This document shows positions 8,659-16,455 of a stretch of 36,930 nt of DNA, piece after piece. Origin of the DNA: RUG14871 sp045539425 (lineage in GTDB: Bacteria; Bacillota_I; Bacilli_A; Erysipelotrichales; Erysipelotrichaceae). The notes beneath the pieces were generated by a model, which was not told the DNA's origin, made no database searches, and saw only the letters and a list, made by a program, of their open reading frames with translations. The stretch lies in NCBI GenBank assembly GCA_045539425.1, contig JAZQFH010000028.1, forward strand, positions 1-36,930, given 5' to 3'. The translations under genes were made by a program, and so were the position numbers. Each line of letters starts with the position of its first letter. The first letter of the stretch is position 1.

Positions 8659-9615
8659 TTAATCATTAAACATTGCGTAAATGTCACTGACCGGTTTGTA
8701 ATCGGAGATTGCTTCGATTGTCTTGGCCAGCATGTAGGCAATGGAAAGGACCTTGATCTTCGGATCCTTCTTTTCTTCCGGTAACGGGATGGTGTTGGTA
8801 ATGACCACTTCCTTGATTCCGGAGTTATGGATCTTTTCCACGGCATTGTGGCTGAGGACAGCATGGGTGCAGCAGAAGTAAACTTCCTTGGCTCCCTTTT
8901 CTTCCAGCATTCTGGCAGCTCCGACCAGAGATCCGCCGGTATCCACCAGGTCATCGACGATGATGGCGATCTTGCCGTCAACATCACCGATCAGACCCAT
9001 GGCTTCCGCTTCATTCGGACGGACACGTCTCTTATCGATGATCGCAACCGGAGCATTGACGTATTCCGCCAGCTGACGGGCTCTTGTGGCTCCGCCGTGG
9101 TCCGGAGATACGATGACGATATCGCCATCGATGTGTTTCGCACGGAAGTACTGGCCAAAGAGGGCAACAGCACTGAGGTTATCGGATGGAATCTTGAAGA
9201 ATCCCTGAATCTGGGTGGCATGCAGGTCAATGCACACGACCCTGTCTGCACCGGCAGTCTCAATTAAGTCGGCAACCAGTCTCGCCGTGATCGGCTGACG
9301 AGGTTTGCTCTTACGCTCCTGACGGGCATATCCGAAATAAGGAATCACACAGGTAATTTCTTTTGCGCTCGCTCTGCGGCAGGCATCAATGGCAATTAAC
9401 ATTTCCATGACATTGTCATTGACCGGATTACATGTGGAACAGATGAGGAATACATGTTTTCCCCGGACAGTTTCTTCCGGTTCAACGATGATTTCCCCGT
9501 CGGCAAATTTACTGATTTTTACTTTTCCCCTGTTAACTTTTAAGTAACCGCAAATTTCGTCGGTGATGGCACCGGCGCTGGATAAGCCGAACACAATAAT
9601 ATTGTTGTTTACCAT
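8659..9615 (-). CDS. prs: Ribose-phosphate pyrophosphokinase (PRPP synthetase)
   Basis: A 318-residue cytoplasmic enzyme that makes PRPP from ribose 5-phosphate and ATP for nucleotide, His and Trp synthesis. The class I features are present: FADGEIIVEPEETVRGKHVFL near the N-terminus, the flexible-loop region YARQERKSKPRQPI at about 95-110, catalytic His-containing DLHATQIQGFF, and the PRPP-binding VDDLVDTGGS near residue 220. Length is standard. The start has AAAGGGAGA upstream. It follows glmU as in Bacillus, but a 72-bp gap with its own extended -10 box suggests it is also transcribed alone. Confidence 0.97.
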   Translation of the reverse strand: MVNNNIIVFGLSSAGAITDEICGYLKVNRGKVKISKFADGEIIVEPEETVRGKHVFLICSTCNPVNDNVMEMLIAIDACRRASAKEITCVIPYFGYARQERKSKPRQPITARLVADLIETAGADRVVCIDLHATQIQGFFKIPSDNLSAVALFGQYFRAKHIDGDIVIVSPDHGGATRARQLAEYVNAPVAIIDKRRVRPNEAEAMGLIGDVDGKIAIIVDDLVDTGGSLVGAARMLEEKGAKEVYFCCTHAVLSHNAVEKIHNSGIKEVVITNTIPLPEEKKDPKIKVLSIAYMLAKTIEAISDYKPVSDIYAMFND

Positions 9616-9641
9616 ACGTACTATAGTCTCCCTTTGTTAAT

Positions 9642-9650
9642 ATTGTAACA
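9642..9650 (-). promoter_or_regulatory. Extended -10 promoter of prs
   Basis: On the minus strand TGT directly precedes TACAAT, an extended -10 box. A leader of about 20-25 bases with a good Shine-Dalgarno follows. No clear -35 is seen. Confidence 0.55.
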
Positions 9651-9687
9651 TAATGCGCATGTTTTTCCCGAAAAAGTGGAAGAAACT

Positions 9688-10689
9688 CTAACCAACCGTT
9701 TTCTTTCTCAGATAGGTAAACGGTGCAATTTTCTGGTTATCTTTTACCATGCAGTTTTCCAGGATGGAACTGCAGATTACGTTATTGTCTCCGATTACCG
9801 TATCCGTGATTTCATTCGCACCTTTCAGCAGGTTGTTTTCTCCGATGATACTGTGACCATAGATGAAGGTATTTGGATAGATGATGGTATCCTTCCCGAT
9901 TTCCGCCAGCGGAGAGATGTATGTGGATTCCGGATCGATGATCGTTACGCCTGCTCTCATCCACGCGGTGTTGATGCGGTTCATCAGCCACTTCTGCGCT
10001 TCATGAAGCTCGACGCGGTCGTTGATGCCGCTTGCTTCAGCGGGATCCTCGATCGGAACAGCCTTGACTCTCTTCCCGTGATCCTTAAAGATCTGAACCA
10101 GATCCGTGATATAGTACTCTTTCTGAGCATTGTCATTCTTTAAGAGCGGGAGATATTCAAACAGCATTTCATTGTTGAAGGCATAGATACCGGAATTGAT
10201 CTCACGGACCTTCTTTTCTTCTTCATTACAGTCCTTGAATTCCGTGATCTTCTCAAATCCGCCTTCCGCATTCCGGATAATTCTTCCGTAATGTCTGGCA
10301 TCTTCCAGCACTGCACTTAAGACCACGAGCTCTGCTTCCTCCGCTTCCTGATACATCATCTCAAATGTTTCCGGCTGAATCAGAGGGCAGTCTCCGTTTA
10401 CGACCAGTGTGGTTCCGCCGAAGTGTTCCAGCTGCTTCGCATACTTCACGGCACTTCCGGAGCCGTTCACTTCCAGCTGTGTTGCGAATTCGCACTTTCC
10501 TTCCATATAGGAAGTGACTGCTTCCGCATCATATCCGACGATAACGACAATTCTGTCGGTATTCGCTTTCTTTAAATTATTTACAATATGTTCTACCATC
10601 GGCAGATCCAGAACCTTGTGCATCGGTTTGACCAATGTACTCTTCATTCTGGTTCCCTTGCCGGCGGCTAATACGATTGCTGATCTCAT
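9688..10689 (-). CDS. glmU: Short GlmU: UDP-GlcNAc pyrophosphorylase lacking the acetyltransferase catalytic part
   Basis: A 333-residue protein matching the N-terminal three-quarters of GlmU (usually ~455). The uridyltransferase domain is intact: LAAGKGTRMKS at 7-17, NGSGSAVKYAKQ near 75, VNGDCPLI near 98, and the Asn/Gly-rich metal-site region EINSGIYAFN near 164. This half should make UDP-GlcNAc from GlcNAc-1-P and UTP. The left-handed beta-helix begins (ISPLAEIGKDTIIYPNTFI) but the chain ends at FTYLRKKTVG. That point is before the acetyl-CoA site and the catalytic His/Tyr/Asn of the acetyltransferase. Only 72 bp separate the stop from prs, so the missing ~120 residues are not nearby. AAGGAGGT precedes the start. 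It may be a natural short form or a fixed truncation. Confidence 0.88.
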   Translation of the reverse strand: MRSAIVLAAGKGTRMKSTLVKPMHKVLDLPMVEHIVNNLKKANTDRIVVIVGYDAEAVTSYMEGKCEFATQLEVNGSGSAVKYAKQLEHFGGTTLVVNGDCPLIQPETFEMMYQEAEEAELVVLSAVLEDARHYGRIIRNAEGGFEKITEFKDCNEEEKKVREINSGIYAFNNEMLFEYLPLLKNDNAQKEYYITDLVQIFKDHGKRVKAVPIEDPAEASGINDRVELHEAQKWLMNRINTAWMRAGVTIIDPESTYISPLAEIGKDTIIYPNTFIYGHSIIGENNLLKGANEITDTVIGDNNVICSSILENCMVKDNQKIAPFTYLRKKTVG

Positions 10690-10728
10690 GAGTAAAACCT
10701 CCTTGAATATTTTAGCAGATTCGCGTTC

Positions 10729-11571
10729 TTATGGCTCGATAATCTGTGTCTTTTTTACGAAACGGTATTTTCCCCGGAAATGATGAAATCCGTTCTCGAG
10801 TAATACCCTGTCTCTGGTAAAGGCAATCACGGTAGATCCGCTTCCGCTCATGACGGCTGCATCGAAGCCAAAGCGGATTAGCTCCTCTTTCAGCGTTCCG
10901 ATTTCTTTCACCAGCTGAAGTGCCGTCTGCTCCAGAGAATTTCCCAGAGAGTTCAAGAGAAGCGGATAGTCGTTTTCCTCCAGAGCCGTCTGAATCTTCG
11001 GAATATCCGGATGCTTTAGCGTCTCAAAATCCAGCATCTCAAAGGCGAGTTTGGTACTGACTCCCATCTTCGGTTTCACCAGCAACATATAAAACGGGCA
11101 GTTCATCCGGAATGGAGTCAGTTTCTCTCCGATTCCTTCCACATAACATGTCTTCTTCTTTAAACAGAACGGAACATCCGCTCCGATGCTCTTTCCGAAC
11201 TCCAGTTTCTCTTCCTCACTCATACCGAGTTCCAGTATGGCATTCAGTACGTCAATTGTAACGGCTGCATCCGCACTGCCGCCACCCAGACCTGCCTGCG
11301 TCGGGACCATCTTATTAATATGGATCTCAAACTGGTCCTCAAAGTGATAGATATCCCTCAATCTGTTAATTACCTTCACAACGGAGTTTCTCTCATCCGT
11401 CGGAATGTAACGCAGATTGGATGTGATCTTCTGCTCTGCCGCAAATGAGATATCGATCGTATCATACAGGTTGATCAGAGCCATGATCATACGCAGTTCA
11501 TGGTATCCGTTCTCCATTCTTCTTACAACATCGAGGCCGATATTAATCTTCGCATACGCATTCACTCTCAT
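10729..11571 (-). CDS. ispE: 4-diphosphocytidyl-2-C-methyl-D-erythritol kinase
   Basis: A 280-residue GHMP-superfamily kinase of the methylerythritol phosphate (non-mevalonate) isoprenoid pathway. It opens with AYAKINIGLDVVRRMENGYHEL, the conserved substrate region with Lys and His. The ATP-binding loop is PTQAGLGGGSADAA at about 95-108, and the C-terminal VMSGSGSTVIAF is also present. Length is normal. ATG 11571 has GAGGTGA upstream and overlaps the end of ksgA by 29 bp, which indicates coupling. Its presence shows that the organism uses the MEP route. Confidence 0.96.
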   Translation of the reverse strand: MRVNAYAKINIGLDVVRRMENGYHELRMIMALINLYDTIDISFAAEQKITSNLRYIPTDERNSVVKVINRLRDIYHFEDQFEIHINKMVPTQAGLGGGSADAAVTIDVLNAILELGMSEEEKLEFGKSIGADVPFCLKKKTCYVEGIGEKLTPFRMNCPFYMLLVKPKMGVSTKLAFEMLDFETLKHPDIPKIQTALEENDYPLLLNSLGNSLEQTALQLVKEIGTLKEELIRFGFDAAVMSGSGSTVIAFTRDRVLLENGFHHFRGKYRFVKKTQIIEP

Positions 11572-12409
11572 AAGTCACCTCATATAGATGAACGAAATCA
11601 TCCACTGTTAAACTCTCTGCTCTCCTGTTTTCTTCAATATTTGCAACATTTAGTACTTTAACAGCTTTATCTTTATCGTTAAAGAACTCTTTCAGGTTAT
11701 TATAGATTGTTTTTCTTCTCTGCGTGAAACAGCCTTTGACAAACTCATTCAACTTGTTCAGATCCTTGATCGGATAGTTTTTCTTCGGCGTAAAGCGAAT
11801 CACGATCGAGTCCACCTGCGGTTTCGGCAGGAACACCGTCTTCGGAACCTTCATTACAATCCTAATTTCATAAAGATATTGAAGAAGTACGCTTAAACCG
11901 TTATATTCCTTCGTATTCACTTCCGCATTGAAGCGGTCTGCCATTTCCTTCTGCACCATGACCGTGATCGATTCGAACGGTATTTCACTTTCAATCAGGT
12001 GGAACAGGATCGGTGTCGTGACATAATACGGAAGATTGGCCACGACTGCCATCTTTTCATAGGAATAACGCTTCAGATCCTCCTTTAAATCACGTTTTAA
12101 TACGTCTTCAAAGATAATATCCACATTCGGATACTCTGATAAGGTATCTGCCAGCACATCCGTAAGCTTCAGGTCAATCTCGTAACAGAGTACCTGTCCT
12201 GCTTTTCTGGCAAGCTGTTCTGTCAGGGCGCCGATTCCCGGTCCGATTTCTACCGCCAGTGTGTTCTTATCCACACCGGAGTACTCTGCGATATGACGGA
12301 CGATTTCCGGCTCGATGATAAAATTCTGACCGTATCCTTTCTTCGGATACAGATCATAGGTTTCCATGATTTCCCTGGTTCTCGCAATTGTCGCAATGTC
12401 TTTCATCAT
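11543..12409 (-). CDS. ksgA: 16S rRNA dimethyladenosine transferase
   Basis: A 288-residue SAM-dependent methyltransferase that dimethylates two adjacent adenosines near the 3' end of 16S rRNA late in 30S assembly. The N-terminus DIATIARTREIMETYDLYPKKGYGQNFI matches the family closely. SAM motif I is EIGPGIGALTEQLA at about 54-67, and the catalytic motif IV is NLPYYVTTP at about 125. The RNA-recognition C-terminal domain is complete. Two adjacent ATGs (12409, 12406) are possible starts. The first has AGAG at good distance. The gene starts 56 bp inside rnmV. Confidence 0.96.
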   Translation of the reverse strand: MMKDIATIARTREIMETYDLYPKKGYGQNFIIEPEIVRHIAEYSGVDKNTLAVEIGPGIGALTEQLARKAGQVLCYEIDLKLTDVLADTLSEYPNVDIIFEDVLKRDLKEDLKRYSYEKMAVVANLPYYVTTPILFHLIESEIPFESITVMVQKEMADRFNAEVNTKEYNGLSVLLQYLYEIRIVMKVPKTVFLPKPQVDSIVIRFTPKKNYPIKDLNKLNEFVKGCFTQRRKTIYNNLKEFFNDKDKAVKVLNVANIEENRRAESLTVDDFVHLYEVTYESECVCED

Positions 12410-12938
12410 GATAGTTCTCTATTACTTTCCTTAATTCTTCCTTCGTCACCTGGCGGCTGTTTAAGCGGGCAAACAGGGTTTTCGCGCTGCCGTGTCCCAG
12501 ATGATAATAATCCTCTACATGGACTCTGAGGTAAGCGGAATTCGCCTTTCCGCTTAAACCCAGATCATTGAATTCCTTCCGGCTTAATGAGTCTTCTTCT
12601 TCTTTTGTGAGTGTCAGAAGATTTGCGAGCGCTTCTTCGATTTCTTCCCTGCTTGCATGTTCCACTCCCACCTTGTTATTCCTGCGGGATTTGCTGGTAA
12701 GAAAGGCGTTCTTTGCACCCGGTATCGCCTCATTGATTTTCCTGCGGATTTCTTCTCCCGGATGGTCCGGATCAGTGAAAACGATGATGCCGTGATGCTT
12801 CGCTGCTTCCCTGATTTCTTCCAGTGTTTCCTTTGAAAGATGCGTCCCTTCCGTCCGGATAATATCCACTTCATAGAACTGTTTCAGCAGAGCTTCATCA
12901 TCTTTTCCTTCTACTACAATCGTTTCTCTGATTTTCAT
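12354..12938 (-). CDS. rnmV: Ribonuclease M5
   Basis: A 194-residue TOPRIM-domain nuclease that matures 5S rRNA. The TOPRIM Glu motif VVEGKDDEALL is at 8-18 and the DxD motif FTDPDHPGEEIRR at about 54-66, both intact. The C-terminal region carries the family's basic and helical part. The final ~18 residues (HDERHCDNCENQGNHGNL) come from the overlap with ksgA, have odd composition and are probably unconserved. The gene leads the rnmV-ksgA-ispE-glmU operon. An extended -10 lies eight bases before the ATG, leaving almost no leader. Confidence 0.95.
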   Translation of the reverse strand: MKIRETIVVEGKDDEALLKQFYEVDIIRTEGTHLSKETLEEIREAAKHHGIIVFTDPDHPGEEIRRKINEAIPGAKNAFLTSKSRRNNKVGVEHASREEIEEALANLLTLTKEEEDSLSRKEFNDLGLSGKANSAYLRVHVEDYYHLGHGSAKTLFARLNSRQVTKEELRKVIENYHDERHCDNCENQGNHGNL

Positions 12939-12946
12939 ACATTCCT

Positions 12947-12955
12947 ATTTTAACA
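12947..12955 (-). promoter_or_regulatory. Extended -10 promoter of rnmV, near-leaderless
   Basis: On the minus strand TGT directly precedes TAAAAT, with eight bases to ATG 12938. The expected leader is zero to two bases. AGGA sits inside that gap but would be cut off or at the very 5' end of the transcript. Confidence 0.55.
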
Positions 12956-13020
12956 TAAGTCCCCTTTTTCCTGACAAAATCCATATGGAAACCTGCAGAA
13001 AAGGTGTTATTTCATATTAA

Positions 13021-13061
13021 TCCGATTTCGTACCGTATATCTTGATTCCGAATTCGTACCG
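13021..13061. repeat. Two direct repeats spaced 26 bp (operator-like, site A)
   Basis: TCCGATTTCGTACCG (13021-13035) and TCCGAATTCGTACCG (13047-13061) differ at one base and start 26 bp apart. They lie between divergent rnmV and the small membrane-protein gene at 13127. The same 26-bp phasing of CGTACC or GGTACG elements occurs at 15509-15550 and in the marR promoter at 20212-20251. Confidence 0.6.
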
Positions 13062-13114
13062 ATTTCCGCGCCATTTCGCTCATCTTTCCGCCTTTTCTTT
13101 CTTCAGAATTGAGA

Positions 13115-13129
13115 TATAATAAGTTTATG
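13115..13129 (+). promoter_or_regulatory. Leaderless promoter of the small membrane-protein gene
   Basis: TATAAT at 13115-13120, six bases, then ATG 13127. No Shine-Dalgarno is present. Confidence 0.7.
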
Positions 13130-13465
13130 AAAAGAAATTATCCTGACTATACATTTGGCCTGATCCTGTTTGGAATTGGCTTATTCATGTTATTTAAGAA
13201 CGTTAACGTGAACAGTTTTCACTTCTACACCTTCCATTCGATCAATACCGGAGGCGTGATTATCTTCCTTCTGGTGATCTTCGGAGCCTTCTATATTGCG
13301 AAAGGATATGAGTACATCAAATACATCCTGTATGCCTTAACTCTCGCTCTGATGATCTCGGTTATCCTCGGAATTCACGTCTATCTGAGACCGATGAGCC
13401 TGTTCGATCTGTTCCTGATTCTGGCACCGATTGCAATTGGAATCGGGCTCATGTTACACAGCTAA
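13127..13465 (+). CDS. Small integral membrane protein, four predicted spans
   Basis: A 112-residue hydrophobic protein that I cannot assign to a named family. Predicted membrane segments are at about 10-26 (FGLILFGIGLFMLF), 44-62 (GGVIIFLLVIFGAFYIA), 68-86 (ILYALTLALMISVILGI) and 94-110 (DLFLILAPIAIGIGLML). There are short polar links and a basic N-terminus (MKRNYPDY). The upstream in-frame ATG at 13109 would lie inside the promoter, so ATG 13127 is chosen. Single gene with its own promoter and terminator. No catalytic motif is visible. Confidence 0.75.
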   Translation: MKRNYPDYTFGLILFGIGLFMLFKNVNVNSFHFYTFHSINTGGVIIFLLVIFGAFYIAKGYEYIKYILYALTLALMISVILGIHVYLRPMSLFDLFLILAPIAIGIGLMLHS

Positions 13466-13480
13466 TTTCAGTCATACAGT

Positions 13481-13513
13481 GCATCCGCTGAATTGTTGCG
13501 GATGCTTTTTTAT
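13481..13513 (+). terminator. Intrinsic terminator after the small membrane protein
   Basis: GCATCCGC and GCGGATGC pair over eight bases around a nine-base loop, followed by TTTTTTATT. Confidence 0.85.
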
Positions 13514-13967
13514 TACTGTTCATCTCTCCTTTTTCTTCTCTGGTTTTCTCTTCTTCAGAGTCTCATAGCCTGTTTTGTAACGACTAAGCTATACAGATTG
13601 AATGTTCCTTATACATAATGCAGGAGCACGTTTTTTCTTTCTTCGGTCTTCTCTATTTGACTCTTACTTCTTTGAATTAAATCATGTTTTTTGTACCTGT
13701 TCTTTTTATAAAGATACCTGCCAGAATAACCGGCAGTTTTTCGCTCGACCTCTATAGCTAAAAAAAACAGTAGTGCATCCACATGCATCAACAGCCTGAC
13801 GGCTGAAGAGAAAAGTAAAGAGAATATTTCTTTCATGCTCTATATTTCGCAGAAGCTTATCATACCTCGGACTATCTGGGAAGCATCAGCAAAAAACTTG
13901 CAGAATTCAAGGAATAATCCATGCATACTACAAGTTTTTGTTTTCTGTTATTAGATGGATTCAATGT
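13514..13967. other. Intergenic stretch without a supportable gene
   Basis: About 450 bases. The only notable coding-like piece is an open 32-codon plus-strand frame ending at a TAA at 13915-13917 (residues FAEAYHTSDYLGSISKKLAEFKE). It has a balanced protein-like composition but no start or RBS, so it may be the tail of a decayed gene. A weak hairpin (CTGCC/GGCAG plus T-run) lies near 13717-13741. A minus-strand frame at 13609-13836 has no RBS and is not called. Confidence 0.4.
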
Positions 13968-14174
13968 CTATGCTTTTGCTGGTTCCTTATTCAGGAGACG
14001 ATGAACGGCTGTATATACCGCATTGCTCATAACTATCAGCCAGCATCCACCAGCTACATAAGCTTCCACGAGGATATTGTGATCATTATCAATCAGTTTG
14101 ATGCCCATGATCATCCAGTCAATGACAAATACAAATACTGCAACAATCACCGTAGTCCTCCAGTATTTCTTCAT
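13968..14174 (-). CDS. Small two-span membrane protein
   Basis: A 68-residue protein of unknown function starting MKKYWRTTVIVAVFVFVIDW. Two hydrophobic segments are at about 8-27 and 38-57, joined by an acidic loop (DNDHN). Both ends are basic. ATG 14174 has AAGAGGTG seven bases upstream (14182-14189) and a TATAAT on the minus strand at 14199-14204, so expression signals are good. A longer frame to 14210 would start upstream of the transcript start. It stands alone in a gene-poor stretch, and I see no family motif. Confidence 0.6.
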   Translation of the reverse strand: MKKYWRTTVIVAVFVFVIDWMIMGIKLIDNDHNILVEAYVAGGCWLIVMSNAVYTAVHRLLNKEPAKA

Positions 14175-14198
14175 CTCAACACACCTCTTGCTACCAAC

Positions 14199-14204
14199 AT
14201 TATA
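14199..14204 (-). promoter_or_regulatory. -10 box of the two-span membrane-protein gene
   Basis: A consensus TATAAT on the minus strand, preceded by TTG. The leader of about 20 bases contains AAGAGGTG. No clear -35. Confidence 0.55.
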
Positions 14205-14212
14205 CAACATTT

Positions 14213-15508
14213 AAGAATTGGCTGCCGGCGGCAGTCTCACCGTAGTCCCCGAAAAGTCTCAGAATTGTTCCAGATTTATCTCAGATTACACTGTCTAAAG
14301 TGGTTGAAAAGTAGAAAGAGAACGATTGAGATATACAAGATATTACAACATAATATCTTCATATAATAATTAATAAGTTACAAGCAGTATATAAAAAGTT
14401 GACATGTTCATGTCAACTTTTTATCCTGCATCTTTCCTTATCGTTTTTCTCTTTTATTCCGGCAGCTCTGCTGTCCGGGCTCTGTTTTCCGCTAACCGAA
14501 ATCAGATTCAACTATTGCACACAACTTCAGCCTGTCACTCATGGATCGGGTAATTGTGCCTTCCTGATAACGCGGAGAAGGGTACCTTTCCACACTTACC
14601 TTTAAATCGCTTCTCACAGCCTGTCTTTAAGACGAATCCCTTTTCTCCGTTACACGAGTATATTATTGACGCATATATTTACGCATTATTTCTAATCCTA
14701 AATATCAAACTCACCATTCTGTCATGATCATATGATTTATTTGCCTGTTCTGTTCCCGAACAAAACTTCATCTCCCTGTATGCCGGTCGTTTATGCCATT
14801 TCCCTTAATAGGTCATTCTTCCTAAGACAGACAAAGGAAAGACAATATTTTTATGACGGGAGCTGAGATACAATTTCAACGTAAGAATTAAGAATCATTT
14901 TACGCATAAAAGCAGTACATAGAAATGTACACATCAATTTTGATACATTTCGTGCTTTTAGCTCTTTTCCTGTCTTTTCTTGCACATTCTTTATTTATTG
15001 ATTTCTTATGGCAGAAGAAGATTCTGCAACTGCTTTGTTTTACACAGCGAAGAGGGGAACTTATCCTGTCATTAAAATGTCATCTATCAGAGAACTCACT
15101 TAACAGAGATAAAAGGGGAGTTGTTTTCTTTTCAGAATTTCGATAATATATGTCCGCTTCTTCCTGGTTAGTCTCTTTGCTATATATGAGAAAAGCACTT
15201 CTATCATCTTTACTTTGCGATGATATCAATGCAGATCTTTTATAAACTCTTAAGCCGGTGTTTTCTGAAATCAGTTCCTTTTTTAAAAAGAGATTATTCC
15301 GGCAGTTATGTATGAACATATCGCTCTGTTAAAAAGAGCCTAAAAGTACAGTTGTGCCTCCTTTAGTTCCCAATCCATACAGCCATAAATATACACAAAT
15401 ATAGATATTCCTAAAATTTGTTAGCGCTTTCAGATATTTTGCCGAATTTTCTTATCATTTCACAATCCATTTTTTGCTACGTAAATATACTCTAAATCAC
15501 GGTGCTTT
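14213..15508. other. Gene-poor AT-rich stretch
   Basis: About 1.3 kb with frames of 60-80 codons on both strands, none with an RBS, start context or recognisable protein. It contains a perfect terminator-like hairpin at 14393-14422 and the palindrome GTACAT-AGAA-ATGTAC at 14912-14927. I see no tRNA, rRNA or known regulatory RNA. A small RNA or decayed genes remain possible. Confidence 0.5.
14393..14422. terminator. Perfect 14-bp inverted repeat, bidirectional terminator-like
   Basis: AAAAAGTTGACATG and CATGTCAACTTTTT are exact complements around a two-base centre. The flanking A and T runs give a terminator on either strand. No called gene ends nearby on the plus strand, so it may close an unannotated small transcript. 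Confidence 0.6.
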
Positions 15509-15550
15509 GGTACGAATGCGGATTTTACTTTGTTGGTACGTTTTCGTACC
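15509..15550. promoter_or_regulatory. Operator-like pair spaced 26 bp (site B)
   Basis: GGTACG occurs at 15509 and 15535, 26 bp apart. The second is part of the perfect palindrome GGTACG-TTTT-CGTACC (15535-15550). The plus-strand context TTTGTTGGTACG resembles the marR promoter's minus-strand ATGTTGGTACG. No gene start follows in either direction within a few hundred bases. Confidence 0.5.
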
Positions 15551-15625
15551 TTCATCTTTTTACTTTATTTTTGCTACTTTAGGGCACTTCTGTTGAACTC
15601 ACGTCAGATCGCAAGTCCCTCTGCT

Positions 15626-15666
15626 ATAAAAAAGAGGCAGAGGATCTGATTTTTCCTCTGTCTCTT
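15626..15666 (-). terminator. Terminator of the marR-MATE-HAD-mnmE-tatD operon
   Basis: On the minus strand AGAGACAGAGGA pairs with TCCTCTGCCTCT with one mismatch, followed by TTTTTT. It lies just downstream of the tatD stop. Confidence 0.85.
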
Positions 15667-15679
15667 GCTTCTCTTGTTT

Positions 15680-16450
15680 TTAGGATTTATGAATTAATCT
15701 CTTATAGTTTTCCATTACAATCTGTTTTAATTGTTCCGGCTCTATCCCGCGTAATTCCGCAATGGCGTCTGCAGTATATTTCACATACATCGGCTCATTC
15801 CGCTTTCCGCGGAAGGGAGCAGGGGTCATATAAGGACAGTCTGTCTCTGTCAGAAGGTACTTTTCCGGAATTCTTCTTGCGACCTCTTTTGGCTGTACGG
15901 AATTCTTGAATGTTACCGGGCCTCCCAGGGAGATATAATAACCGAGCTTCATAAATTCCACAGCCATTTCATAGCTCGAGCTGTAGCAGTGCATGATGCC
16001 TGTTCGTTTGCACGGATGCTCTTTTAACAGATTGTATGTGTCCTGTGTTGCATCTCTCATGTGGATGGAAATCGGCAGGTCATACTTGTTTGCAAGCTCA
16101 ATCTGACGGATAAACAATTCCTGCTGTTTTTCCTTATTATCACTTACCCAATGATAGTCCAGGCCGATTTCACCAAGAACGCAGAACTCTCCGCTGCGCA
16201 ACAACTCCTCCAGTTTAATCAAGTCATCTTCCGTGATCTCATTTGCATTCTCCGGGTGGAAACCAACCGCGAGATCGACACAATCGTATTCTTTTTTGAT
16301 CTTAAGAGCTCTTTCTGCATCTTCCAGAGAACAGCAGATGATTAAAAATTGTTCCACGCCTGCTTCTTTGGCTCTTTGGATGACTTCATCCACTTCGTTT
16401 TCATAAGCGATATCCGCTATATGACAGTGTGAATCTAAATAATCTGACAT
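15680..16450 (-). CDS. TatD family metal-dependent hydrolase/DNase
   Basis: A 256-residue TIM-barrel metallohydrolase of normal length. The metal ligands are visible: DSHCH near residue 6, GEIGLDYHW near 95, ISIHMRD near 127, and MHCYSS near 154. The C-terminal TETDCPYMTPAPFRGKRNEP is the TatD signature. Family members act as 3'-5' exonucleases or in D-aminoacyl-tRNA and RNA turnover; the role of each paralogue differs. It begins five bases after the mnmE stop and ends the operon. In many Firmicutes tatD sits by metG or rnmV instead, so this pairing with mnmE is a local arrangement. Confidence 0.93.
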   Translation of the reverse strand: MSDYLDSHCHIADIAYENEVDEVIQRAKEAGVEQFLIICCSLEDAERALKIKKEYDCVDLAVGFHPENANEITEDDLIKLEELLRSGEFCVLGEIGLDYHWVSDNKEKQQELFIRQIELANKYDLPISIHMRDATQDTYNLLKEHPCKRTGIMHCYSSSYEMAVEFMKLGYYISLGGPVTFKNSVQPKEVARRIPEKYLLTETDCPYMTPAPFRGKRNEPMYVKYTADAIAELRGIEPEQLKQIVMENYKRLIHKS

Positions 16451-16455
16451 GTTTT

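Noticed and set aside
11720..11745. CGTGAAACA half-match to parS inside ksgA
   Set aside because: Only the right half of TGTTTCACGTGAAACA matches; the left half is poor. No convincing parS was found in the window.
12264..12276. Exact DnaA-box sequence TTATCCACA in ksgA, with another near 21055
   Set aside because: Single isolated boxes in coding sequence, without the cluster, AT-rich unwinding region or dnaA/dnaN that would mark an origin.
13609..13836. 75-codon minus-strand frame
   Set aside because: No Shine-Dalgarno and no conserved pattern; the frame crosses a hairpin of the opposite strand.
14912..14927. Palindrome GTACAT-AGAA-ATGTAC as a fourth operator copy
   Set aside because: It has eight bases between GTAC units instead of six and no partner 26 bp away, so it was not counted with sites A, B and marR.
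14925..15146. 73-codon hydrophobic plus-strand frame
   Set aside because: No RBS, no promoter at the right place and T-rich composition that creates hydrophobic codons by chance.
15080..15319. 79-codon minus-strand frame
   Set aside because: No start signals and no recognisable family; lies in the gene-poor stretch.
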